From: Notolepis coatsorum
Lineage: Eukaryota > Chordata > Actinopteri > Aulopiformes > Paralepididae
Length of the DNA: 64,000 bases
Reading direction: 5' to 3'
Assembly (NCBI GenBank): GCA_963971535.1
Contig: OZ020593.1
Coordinates: 14,475,904-14,539,903, forward strand
This document shows positions 41,945 through 51,744 of this stretch, in pieces (the stretch's first letter is position 1; each line of letters begins with the position of its first letter). Under the pieces are notes generated by a model, which saw only the letters and a list, made by a program, of their open reading frames with translations, was not told where the DNA came from and made no database searches. A program made the translations under genes and the position numbers.

Positions 41945-43515
41945 TAGGGATGCCCCGATCACGTTCTTTGCCACCGATCACCGATCGTCTATGAGCCATA
42001 TCGGCCGATACCGATACCGATCGTTTTTGGTTTTTATAAAAAAAAAAATATATATATATAATTTTAATTTTTTTTTTTAATAAAATATATATATTATATA
42101 ATCATACTTGTAGTTGTATTATCTGCGAGACATCGCCACCACGCAACAAGTCAAAATGCTCGCTATCTGCAAACAGCTCCACTGTCTGTGTGTATACTCC
42201 AGATGGATTCTCCGGCGCTGCAGCTGGACCCTAGGTATACTCTGCTTTGGTCAAATCACATTCAGCATGCCCTCAGCTCGAATACGCATCGAATCAATGT
42301 TATAAGACATTGATATCAGGAGCTATCTGTAGCTACTGCTAGCCGGCTAGATAACGTTAAGACAACGCCTCGGTGAACTATTTAGTTTACTGGGACATAT
42401 AGAGCTAATGTTGGCTACCGAGCTAACGGAGGTATCATGCACTCGACTGTTGCTGGAGCATTTTTTGATATCAGCAGCTATCAGTAGCTAGCCAGCTAGA
42501 TACCGTTAGACAATGCCTCATGACGTATTAAACTAAAAGTGAATAGTTGACTGGGTAATTTTGTTTAAACAGTAACGATAGCTAGGTAGTAGGCTTGGGC
42601 GGTATGACGGTATTACGGTATACCAGGGTATTTAGAAATCCCGACGGTATTGAAAACAATACCGTCAAAATCACAGATCCGTTTCAGTTTATATTACAGT
42701 GAAACGGAGTTTTAACAGTGGTTGGTTGTAGTGCACTGCACACGCGCGCCAGCAGAGGGCGAGACCAGTCCTCACTAGTGGAGCGGAGCGAGCCGCAGAG
42801 CTGGTTGTCTACACACAGAAGGAGGAGGTGAAACCCCGCTTCACTGGAAATTAAATGAGTCGAGACACGCTTACCGTTGCTGCCTGGTGCTGCGGGCTAA
42901 CTGGCTGTTCTGAGAGCTAACTGTTGTGTATGTGTATCACAACGGTGGTCACGCTTTACGGTAATGTTGCGACAGTGCTGTGAAAATACCGTAAAGCGTT
43001 GTGGTAACGAGAGTGTGTGTTGTTGTGGACTGGTGGAGCACGCAAATAAACGGTAAAACGTTACGTCGCAGTCCGGTGTGTTTTTGAATACACAATACTA
43101 ACGTTACTAGTACTAGGGTGCTGCAGGGCTCCTGGCTACCATTCTGAGAGTTAACGTTAGTACTACTAGGATGCTGCGGGCTCCTGGCTAGTGGCTACCA
43201 TTCTGAGAGCTAATGATAGTAGCACTCGGATGCTGCGGGCTAACTGGCCATCTCCGCGATTTGTTTACTTGGTAACACGGGTTGCCCCCCCCCCCCCCCC
43301 CCCCCCGGCTGATGAAAATGAAAGTCATACAGTACACCGGGGTATTAGGTCATCAAGGTATAACGGTGTGAAAAAAATTATACCGCCCAGGCCTACTAGG
43401 TAGCTAACGTTAGCTCACGGTTGCATGCACCAGAGTAGAACAGACTGCCAGAGGCAATAGGAGCCTCTGTGTTTACATGGGTGCGGGAGGGGGAGGAGGA
43501 GGAGGAGCAGTGCGC
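41945..43515. mobile_element. hAT-type element related to 39255, inverted and truncated, with a nested hAT
   Basis: It starts TAGGGATGCCCCGATCacg and runs through sequence complementary to 40,420 down to 39,400, for example cgctgcagctggaccctagg at 42,212 against the complement at 40,126. It is interrupted at 42,590-43,395 by a second hAT element and fades out near 43,515 without a terminal repeat. Confidence 0.8.
42590..43395. mobile_element. Nested hAT-type MITE with perfect 8-bp target duplication
   Basis: The ends are TAGGCTTGGGCGGTATgac and ...taCCGCCCAGGCCTA. The flanking 8-mers ctaggtag (42582-42589 and 43396-43403) are identical and belong to the host element: the undisturbed sequence (gctacctagctatcg) is in the copy at about 39,527. 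It contains a 20-base C-run at 43,287 and repeated ggatgctgcgggctcctggc units near 43,110-43,240. Confidence 0.95.
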
Positions 43516-44167
43516 TGCAGCAGCAGCAGGAGTGGTAGCTGGTGGAAGGCTTTTTTCCCCTGTTGCTCCAGGAGCCAGTAGGTGTAAAGGGCAATCAACA
43601 TTTTGAACACTTTTTTTCTTTTTTATTGTGAGTTTCTCTGTTTCTCTCCCTCTCGTCGAGTCAGCATAAGGGAGAGAATGGTAACAGATGGGAGGAGAGA
43701 GAGCCTCAGTCCCTTGGGGACTCTGGACACAATTGCGTAGATCACTCAGCCCCCGAACTGGTGTAAATTGAAGGGAGAAAGCAGGCTATTTAAAAGCGGA
43801 TCTCCAGTGTGATGTTATGCAATTTAACCTGCTGGAATATATTTGGGCATACGGTGTTCTGGAACGGGACGTCTTCCTAATGAGCTGAACGAGCCGACCT
43901 ACACGTTTAGGAAGGACGTTCTGGGGCGCCTCTTAATCCACCGCTTTCGGTTTGACACGTGAGTTCTAGCCTACTTCATCGTCTTCTTCACACGCGAAAA
44001 GAAAAAGAAAATGGCCAGTTTGATGTGTATTGTTTACAGGAGATTAGCATGGAGAGATCCTTTGTTCAGGTCGGTGTCTCATCAAGGTGATGACGTCAGG
44101 AGGAAGGGTGTTGTGGTTAGAGGTGGTGTTTGGTCGCCTGCTGAGGTATGTCAGTCTGTGTGACATC
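43516..44167. other. Unassigned sequence
   Basis: About 650 bases with no gene or clear repeat. ttttttcttttttattg lies near 43,610. Confidence 0.4.
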
Positions 44168-44175
44168 GTCACAGG

Positions 44176-44606
44176 TAGGGGTGGGACAATACATCGATCC
44201 AGATCGATATATCGATCTATTATCAATAATCAAATAGGATCGACGCAACGTAAAAAGATCGATTCATATTGCGATACTCTTATTTTGAAAATCCCCGCGA
44301 GTCATATCCGCGCCGGCGCCCAGTATTGTGAAACTCCGTGTATACATTACAGCAGTGTTTGCGTCTGCTCTAAAGCACTACAGAGCGTCTATTTTGCGAG
44401 CCGATATAAGTCTGTGCAGTTTTTCCCCGCAACGGGTCAAATGCATATAACAGGCGTTGCATCGTCGCCATTCCTTTATGCCAACGTCGCGTTAAATATC
44501 TAAATGAACGTCGCGTTGGCTGCTTAAAAGCTAAGCAGCTAACCGTGAGAGAGAACAGGAGAGTGAAGAGGGGACTTGGAAGGAGGAGGGGTGGGGGCTG
44601 TGGGGG

Positions 44607-44650
<44 letters not shown>

Positions 44651-44984
44651 TGTGTGTGTGTTAAAGCTCAATATATAAAAACAAAAGTGAACAGGAGGTC
44701 TATTTTGTATTAAAAACAATAGATTGTTTTTCATTTAAATGTCTGGAAGAGCTAAAAAATAAATACATCAATTGATATTTCCGTAGCCTTTTTTTAGTTG
44801 ATCTAAATGTGACTGATTGTGTTAAATGGGCACATAATATCGCCTCATATCGATCGCAGGCACCTGAATTGAATCGTATCGTATCGTATCGTGGCAGACT
44901 TTGTGATATCGGCAAATATCGTATCGTTGTCCAAAGAATCGATATCGTATCGTATCGTGATGCAACTGATGATTCCCACCCCTA
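44176..44984. mobile_element. hAT-type MITE with perfect 8-bp target duplication
   Basis: The ends are TAGGGGTGGGacaatacat and ...gattCCCACCCCTA. The flanking 8-mers gtcacagg (44168-44175 and 44985-44992) are identical. Subterminal atcgat and gtatcgtatcg words mark the family, which also has a copy at 55877-56439. It contains a (GT)n array at 44,610-44,660. There is no coding frame. Confidence 0.95.
44609..44661. repeat. (GT)n microsatellite
   Basis: About 24 gt units with one interruption, inside the hAT MITE. Confidence 0.95.
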
Positions 44985-44999
44985 GTCACAGGTAGGGTC

Positions 45000-45586
45000 G
45001 AAAGTGTGTCTGACTGACTCGTAACCAGCAGAGCCTGCACGGACCACAACGTATGACGTATATCGTGCCAGTTAGGGTACATTGTGTGTATATATAATGC
45101 ACCTTGTGTATACTGTTGTTACTTTTACTATTACGTTTTTCAAAAAACAACCGGGCTTTTGAGGTGATGAAATCACTGCGCCCAGGCAGCAGTGGTTCGG
45201 CAAAAGTATATATTTGTTTAGAAAATGAAAATGTCTAATTATTTATTTTTATTTCTCCACGTGGTAATTACACAGTTCACATGTTTACAGGAAAGTTTTG
45301 GAGTTGTATTGGGGGTGACTGTTGGGAACTAGGCTACACTGGCACACCTACTTCCAGTGAATGATGCTAAGCTAGGCTAATGGTGTGGCTGTTCCCTAAG
45401 CCTAATGCATGCACAGAGAAAGAAATGGATCTGCTTGTCTAACTCCAGGGTAGATGGCAAATAAGCGAATTTCCCAAAAAGTTGGCGTGTTCCTTTTCTA
45501 AACGTTCTAAAAATAGTTTTCCCGAAACAATTACTCGAGTAATTGTTGCGAGTTACTCGATCTGGGAACACGTTATTCATGCCCAT
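45000..45586. other. Unassigned sequence
   Basis: No gene. Part of 45,040-45,120 (gtatgacgtatatcgtgcca, tgtatactgttgttactttta) is similar to 8,510-8,580, so it is a dispersed repeat of unknown type. Confidence 0.4.
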
Positions 45587-45928
45587 TAGGGTTGGCTACC
45601 GTTCACATTTGAACCGCTATCAACATTATCTGGCCATCCTCAGTAAATATTATCAAACTCCTGACCTTGTCTGGTCGTTCCAAAGACCAAAGAGACGGGA
45701 CAGTAATGTATTTGTGGAAAAGGCTCCCTCTTGTCTAGTATATTACACTCTTATACTAAACAGTGGTGGTGAAGGAGGCAATTTCCAACCTACATTGTGG
45801 GGAGCGCTTCGAGTGTCTAGAAAAGCTCTATATAAATATAATGAAATTATTATTATTAAATGTGTACAGAAATTTGGTAATTCAGAGTCCGGTACCCTTA
45901 AAAGTACAGAGTTCGGTGGCCAACCCTA
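45587..45928. mobile_element. MITE related to 7697-8225
   Basis: The ends are TAGGGTTGGctaccgttcac and ...ggtggCCAACCCTA. The inside shares caacattatctggccatcct, agacgggacagtaatgt and aaaggctccctcttgtctag with the element at 7697. A SINE-tail-like insert (gtctagaaaagctctatata) lies near 45,820. No matching target duplication. Confidence 0.75.
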
Positions 45929-46039
45929 CTTTTTTACTGTCTGAATCTGACCGTCCATCTGCCTCACGCAGGGCTGGCTGCTCTTGTTCATCGCACGCAT
46001 GTCCACATGCACACACTCACTATAAACATTCACCTTTCA

Positions 46040-46660
46040 CATTCACTTTAAACACTTTCACTGCCACACTACAGAAGGTTAACCCTTAACCTTCTGTAGT
46101 GTGGCAGTGAAAGGGTTAACCTGCTGTTGTGTGGGGCGGCTAGGTGGTGTAGTGGGCAAGGCGCTCGCCATCAACGCTGGAGACGCTGGGTTCGAATCCA
46201 GCTCTCGGCGTTGCTATCAGCTTGGCTGGTCGTTCATACTAACACAATTGGCAGTGTTAGGGGTGGGAAAGCTGATGGGTTTGGTCGGGGCGCCTGCCGC
46301 CTGCACAGCGAGGGTAGGATCTGGAGGGAGGTAGTGTGACCTTCCACACGTTACACTCTCCCGGTGAGAATCTGCGCTGCCAGGCTGGCTGCACATGCGT
46401 CGGAGGAAAGCATGCGACAGTCTCCGGCCTCTCGGACCAACAGTAGGGGGGAGTGCGCAACAACCAGGAAGGGTGTTGGGAATTGGCATAACGACTAACC
46501 GTGGGATGGGAGAAAAATCGGAAAAAAGGAGGGGGAAAAAGATAATAATAAAAAAAAAAAACCTGCTGTTGTGTGTCAGTGAAAGGGTTAACCTTCTGTG
46601 TATTGTCACAGTGAAATGGTTAACCGTTTGGTAGTGTGGCAGTGAAAGGGTTAAACACTT
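46040..46660. repeat. Palindromic GGTTAACC minisatellite, locus 2, split by a SINE
   Basis: ctttcactgccacactacag, aaggttaaccct and the inverted form cttctgtagtgtggcagtga lie left of the SINE. gtgaaagggttaacc units resume right of it. The two halves join at the duplicated acctgctgttgtgtg. Confidence 0.9.
46134..46559 (+). mobile_element. tRNA-derived SINE family A (subtype 2), full length, 15-16 bp target duplication
   Basis: Head: gcggctaggtggtgtagtgg gcaaggcgc (A-box region) and gggttcgaatccagctctcg (B-box region). Body: acacaattggcagtgttagg, ccacacgttacactctcccg. End: atgggagaaaaatcgg and ataataataaaaaaaaaa. The flanking acctgctgttgtgtg is duplicated (46119-46133 and 46561-46575). This fixes the element length at about 426 bp. 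Confidence 0.93.
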
Positions 46661-47140
46661 TAACGCTACACTATAATTTGCTCTAGATTTTTTATTATTA
46701 AAAGATTTGCACTACATCTCTACCTCATTTTTGCATTTTGTACTTTCGTTTTGTATATTTTGTAGTGTTTTTGTCTTTATTCTTCCTTTTTTTTTACTGT
46801 ATGTGTATCAGGGGCCTCATACAGAACCAATCATTTCACTGTAATGTACATGTACCTTATATGTGACAAATAAAACAAAACTTGACTGTATGACCGTCAC
46901 GAGTCAGTGCACTAAACGTAGCTATTTGTGTTGGACAATAAAAGTCCCCCCCCCCCTGTGATTTAGAAAACGTTTGATGTTTTGATATCAAATGCAAATG
47001 ATTTAAAGTAAATATTGTGGGGAGAGGTGTCGGCTTGCGTAACGTTTTGACACGCTGGTCTGTCGGTTGTTACTCACATCCGTGCGTTCTCTTGCTCTAA
47101 TGATTTAGCTGCTCCTGTGACCCATTTAGGACGACATCTG
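46661..47140. other. Unassigned, AT-rich, repeat-like tail
   Basis: It includes tgtacatgtaccttatatgt gacaaataaaacaaaac near 46,846, the usual ending of a LINE-type 3' end, but I cannot tie it to a family in this window. A C-run lies at 46,947. Confidence 0.4.
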
Positions 47141-47395
47141 TCTCTGTCTCTCACATACACACACATACACACATACACACACACACACTATCTGTGTGTA
47201 TTTCTCTCTGTCTCTCTTTCCCTGTCTCTTTTTCTCTCCGTCTCTCTGTCTCTCCCTCCCTCTGTCTCCCTCTCTCTATTTATCTGTCTCTTTCTCTGTC
47301 TCTCCGTCTCTCTGTCTCTCCGTCTCTCTCCCTCCCTCTGTCTTTCTCCCCCTCTCTATTTATCTGTATCTCTCTCTGTCTCTTTTTCTATACAC
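47141..47395. repeat. CA and CT-rich low-complexity array
   Basis: acacacatacacacatacac followed by imperfect ctctgtctctc units. Open frames rich in Ser and Leu here are artefacts. Confidence 0.9.
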
Positions 47396-47439
47396 ATGGG
47401 CATTCCACATGCTACTGTACTGCTGTTGTTGTTGGGAGT

Positions 47440-47560
47440 ATGAGACTCGCCACTGGATTTTCAAAATAAGAGTATCGATATGAACCGATCTTTTTACGAT
47501 GCAAGTTGATCATTAGATTGATTGTATCGATCTGGATCGATGTATTGTCCCACCTACTGG
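47440..47560. mobile_element. MITE end fragment (ATCGAT type)
   Basis: agtatcgatatgaaccgatc, attgatcgtatcgatctgga-like words and tcgatgtattgtcccacct correspond to the left end of the 44176 family in reverse. Only one end is present. Confidence 0.5.
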
Positions 47561-47897
47561 CTACTAATCCTTACCAGCGTCAAATGACACTAGACCTGGT
47601 GTTGTGCCTGTGAGCCTCTCTGACCTGCGGGAATGAGTTTAATAAGTCATTTATGATTTTCTGTGTATGTGACCGATCTTTAACCACGCTGCTCTGGACT
47701 CCACAGGGAGCCAGTTTAGCTGCATGAACCGGTTCCTCCCCTAATGTGTTCTGGTGGACCGTGAGACCTAAGACCACTCTTAATTTGTTTATTTTGAGAG
47801 ACCTAAACTAAAGTTTTGTCTTCCACAGTTTGGCCAGACTACAGTACCAGGATGTGCTGGTGTAATCAACGTGGCATTGGATTAAGCTGGATGCCAC

Positions 47898-48208
47898 AGT
47901 GTTGGAGGGTGGGAAAGCCGGTGGGTGGGTCCTGGTCGTTGTAAACAGCGACTCCTACAGTTCGGTCGGGGCGCCTGCTCAGCGAGGAAAGGATCTAAGG
48001 GGGGTAGTGTGATCCTTCCACACGTTACACCCTCTCAGTGAGAGTCCGCGCTGCCAGGTGAAAAGAAGCGGTTGATTGGCTACACATGTGTCGGAGGAAG
48101 CATGTGATAGCCTCCACTCTCCCAGACCGACTGTACGGGGTAGGTGTGCAGCGACCAGAAAGGGGATTGGGAATTGGCATAACGACTAAGAAAAAAGAGA
48201 AAAAAAAG
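47898..48208 (+). mobile_element. tRNA-derived SINE family A, 5'-truncated, 12-bp target duplication
   Basis: It begins inside the family-A body (agtgttggagggtgggaaag), with no tRNA head, and ends cgactaagaaaaaagagaaa. The sequence gctggatgccac flanks it (47886-47897 and 48209-48220). Removing it restores the LINE sequence. Confidence 0.9.
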
Positions 48209-48806
48209 GCTGGATGCCACGAGTTTCTGACTTTCCCTGTCCCGGAACACTGACTTTCTGGCCAAGAGCTTAAGAGGTATCCAGCCACTTTCAGGGCCAT
48301 ACCTGCGCTGCCGTCAAGTGCACAGCCCAAGTAATTGACCGATGTTTTAACAGACATTATTCCCCCTTTTAAAAAAATTATTTTGAAATGCTTAGCTCTG
48401 TTTAATTTAGGTTCTGTTTTCCCAAGGTGCAGAGGAGAGTTTATCATCGGTTTATTATTCACTGTTGTTGTTAGTCAGCTGATCGCTAAGCCTTTCCTGG
48501 AGCTGAGCCAAGTTTTTGTCAGCAGCCACCAGAGCTGAGTCGTCTGCGTACAGAGCAGGGCACGTTTACATGCACCTTTTCATGTAATTTATATAGACCA
48601 AGAATAACAAGGGGCCTAGAACACTCCCCTAAGGGGCTCCGCAGTTTGAGGGGTGGGCTTCTGAATGATACCATTTACTTCTACCATCTGGTTCCTATGG
48701 GACAAGTAAGAACTCCGCCATGTCAGTGCTGGTCGGTTCGGTATGAAAGTCCGTAGAGTATGCTTTTCTGAAACCTGATTGGAAATTGTAGACGAGCTTG
48801 TAGATG

Positions 48807-49070
48807 AGATTCCTTTATTGATCCCCTTGGGGGAAATACAGGTGTTATAGCAGCATGGGGGATGGGGAAGGGAAGTACAGGTATGGGCAGGGTAATCATA
48901 GAAAGACATAAATATAGGCACTACAATTATGAGATATAATAAAGATATGAGAAAAATAAACGGTGTAAACAATATAATTAACTCTGAATATAAAGATATG
49001 AGAAAAATAAACGGTGTAAACAATATAATTAACTCTGAATATAAAAATATGAGAAAAAGAAACGGTAAAA
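48807..49070 (-). mobile_element. LINE 3' end, family II, minus strand, with internal duplication
   Basis: gagattcctttattgatccc, cttgggggaaatacaggtgt, gcagcatgggggatgggga. Then a unit of about 65 bp with gagaaaaataaacggtgtaa and caatataattaactctgaat is repeated nearly three times. Confidence 0.8.
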
Positions 49071-49509
49071 GTTAGATGTTCATAAAGCTGCTTCTGAGCC
49101 ACCTTTATTTTGATGCAACACTGAGGACTGATGCATGCATGTAGTCGCCTTTTTGTCAGATCTGCTCCTCTTTTGATTGTGATTGTGAGTGATCTAGGCA
49201 TGTTTCATGTCCTTAGGGAAGCTATCTTGCTCTAGTAGTGAAAGGTGCATGACATGGGTTATACAAGGGGAAATCTGTTGCATCACACAGGAACCTGGCC
49301 AGGATGTGATCCAGCCCTGTGGCTTCAGTGGTGTTGAGCTCAGCCAGCATTCTCTTTACTTTCCCTTCTGTCACATTAGCAAAGTGGAACGAATCCGCTT
49401 GTACTGCTCGCTTGGTGTGGATGAATCCCTTCCGTTTGTCCAAACAATAGCTTAAATCTCACACCTTGGTGAGTCGAGAGGGCTAAAGCCTCCACCGACC
49501 CCCGGCCTC

Positions 49510-49640
49510 TACTTAGGCCATGGTTACACTTACAGCGTTTAATTTTCGAATTATTTCGTTTGCATGTCCAAGTTAAAGGGCAACGCCGTTTTGGCAGGAA
49601 AACGCGTTTTCCTAGCGGCAACGCTCAAATGGTGTTTTCA
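49510..49640. mobile_element. Harbinger-like MITE end fragment
   Basis: ttaggccatggttacactta followed by cagcgtttaa resembles the TTA-GGC start of the 16309 element family. The partner end is not found within 400 bases. Confidence 0.4.
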
Positions 49641-49980
49641 TTTTGAAAACTCCCCGACAACAGTGCCATGTAATTTGCGTGAGCCAGATACGGAGCTGTT
49701 CATGCCCAGCGCCCATGCGCAGTAGAGACCGACGCCAAATTCTCCCCTGGCTGGACCTCGACTCCGTCCATTAGTCCAAACATCAGAACTATTTCTGGGA
49801 GTCACTTGCAATATCGCGCTATAATTAACCAACCGGCCATACAGGATATCAGCTGCGTCCTCCTCAGATTGCTTATTCATGTGCTTTATAACAGAGCAGA
49901 TGGATAACCATTTGACTCCATCCTCCCAGAGACACAGTCAGAGATTGATTTTGTACTTGCTTTTAATTTCGCCGTAATTA
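49641..49980. other. Unassigned sequence
   Basis: No gene or repeat recognised. Confidence 0.4.
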
Positions 49981-49994
49981 ATTAGATCATTCCA

Positions 49995-50075
49995 AACTAC
50001 AACAGTCTGCATCCCCTTAACAATTGTTTGTATTGAGCTGTATTGTATTGTACCCATTCTGCAATCTGTTAAATC
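49995..50075 (+). mobile_element. L2-like LINE 3' end, family I fragment
   Basis: agtctgcatccccttaacaa, ttgtattgtacccattctgc, aatctgttaa. Confidence 0.7.
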
Positions 50076-50227
50076 CGTTAACGTTACTACGTTAACACTT
50101 TCCGTGCCAGCAGGGGGTGCCAGAAATAGGCGCTTGAGTGCCAACGCCAGGGTTAGAAAGAAATATTAAATCCAGGCCTTTTTTTCCCCCTTAATTGATT
50201 TTTTTTTTTTAGTTTTCATTCAATCAA

Positions 50228-50390
50228 TCAATCTGCATGGTGATTGATTGAATGAAAATTGTATTAACAGATTGCAGAATGGGTACAATACAGTACGGCT
50301 CAATACACACAAAATTAAGGGGATGCATGCAGACCAGAGAAAGACTTTCGTCTTGTTTACATCAGGGTCCCCCATTTTCAATTCCTAATT
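50228..50390 (-). mobile_element. L2-like LINE 3' end, family I, minus strand
   Basis: tgattgattgaatgaaaatt, cagattgcagaatgggtaca, gaaagactttcgtcttgttt, gggtcccccattttcaattc. Confidence 0.85.
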
Positions 50391-50835
50391 AATTGTAAGT
50401 AAGGGTGCAACTTGCTCCGTGCAATCCATTCTTTGTGGATCTAGCCCTGTGTGTTTCACTATTAAACCTTTAAATTCATCACTCTAAATCTCCTCTATCC
50501 AGGGACTAGAACGTTGATCTAAGGTAGTGATTATTTGGTCCTGGGTTCTTGTTACCCAACCCTAGGTACATTATCATCTGTTTGTTATTGGCTGTTCCCT
50601 TACCAGGGGGTTATTAAAGTAGCAATATCCTATGTATATATTAGCCTACATATTGATATTGGAGCCCATATGCTACTATTTTATAGGAAGCCATGTTTTT
50701 GTTGTTTTTTAGTGTAGACTTTAGTTTATCTCAGAGGGTCATTTGAGTGCTGTTCATGGTCTCTCTGCCTGGGAACTTTCTGACCGTGCTTTACGGCTCT
50801 TACTTGTGGCATACCATATGCCAAAGAGTTAACAT
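50391..50835. other. Unassigned sequence
   Basis: No gene or classified repeat before the CT array. Confidence 0.4.
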
Positions 50836-50836
50836 G

Positions 50837-50929
<93 letters not shown>

Positions 50930-51044
50930 CTCGCTCTCTCTCTTTCCGTCTCTGTCTCTCCCCCCTATCTCTCTCCATCTCTCTGTCTCTCTGTGTCTGT
51001 CTCTCTGTGTCTGTCTGTCTCTCTCCTCTCCCCCTATCTCTCTG

Positions 51045-51115
<71 letters not shown>

Positions 51116-51195
51116 TTCTCTGTCTCCCCCCTATCTCTCTCTCCATCTCTCTGTCTCTCTCTCTCTCTCTCTGTCTGTCTCTCTCCGTATCTCGG

Positions 51196-51281
<86 letters not shown>

Positions 51282-51525
51282 CCCTATCTCTCTCTGTCTC
51301 TCTCTCCCCTATCTCTGTCTCTCCCCCTATCTCTACATCTCTCTGTCTTTCTCTCTCTCTCTGTCTGTCTGTGTCTCGCTCTCTCTCCTATCTCTCCCCA
51401 TCTCTGTCTCTCTCCTATCTCCCCATCTATGTCTCTCTCTCCCCTATCTCTCTCTGTCTCTCTCTCCCCTATCTCTCTCTCTCTCTATCTCTCTCTGTCT
51501 CTCTCTCTCTGTCTCTTGCCGCAAG
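50837..51525. repeat. (CT)n microsatellite block, about 690 bp
   Basis: Long pure tctctc runs alternate with ccccctatctctctgtctc variants. Long Ser/Leu-rich or Arg/Glu-rich open frames across it are repeat artefacts. Confidence 0.98.
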
Positions 51526-51578
51526 GCACGCACAGTCAATATTGGTGTGTTGTCCTCTGACCTAAGAGGAATGATTAC

Positions 51579-51719
51579 CATCTCTTGAGTATCTCATGCG
51601 CCTGTGGTAGACCGGGTAGGCAGAGTCTGCGTACCAGTTGTCATAGCTGGCAGACGCGCCGGATCCCCCACTAAATCTCAGCAGTGATGAGGCATGCATG
51701 TCGGCTACGAGCACGTGGA
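51579..51719 (-). CDS. Candidate internal coding exon, minus strand, protein not recognised
   Basis: On the minus strand an acceptor (tatattgtccacag) precedes 141 nt ending ctcaagagatg|gtaatc. In the frame that is open throughout it encodes HVLVADMHASSLLRFSGGSG then ASASYDNWYADSAYPVYHRR MRYSRD. Exon phase is 1 at both ends, so it could be skipped without frame change. Composition is protein-like (Tyr, Trp, Ser, Gly) and the region right of it (51.7-53.0 kb) is low in repeats. I cannot name the protein, and no companion exon with matching phase is certain. Confidence 0.35.
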
Positions 51720-51744
51720 CTGTGGACAATATAAACACAAACAC

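Larger units (their letters stand above)
47570..49450 (-). pseudogene. LINE reverse transcriptase remnant, minus strand, with nested SINE and LINE tail
   Basis: Minus-strand pieces in order: VTEGKVKRMLAELNTTEATG LDHI (near 49,350), WRSSYLSHRNQMVEV (near 48,710), GSVLGPLLFLVYINYMK (near 48,600), the catalytic box LYADDSALVAADKNLAQLQ (YADD at 48539-48550), LSLHLGKTEPK (near 48,450) and SVKTSVNYLGCALDG (near 48,350). Stops and frameshifts break it. A family II tail (48,807-49,070) and a 5'-truncated SINE (47898-48208) are inserted in it. It is a third LINE lineage in the window, distinct from the FTDD (Rex1-like) and L2-like copies. Confidence 0.75.

Noticed and set aside
46137-46210. tRNA gene
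   Set aside because: Head of a dispersed SINE; the same sequence recurs at 40526, 59625 and 60280 with SINE bodies.
50829-51588. Long open frames of Ser/Leu or Arg/Glu on both strands
   Set aside because: They are translations of a (CT)n microsatellite and have no non-repeat coding context.
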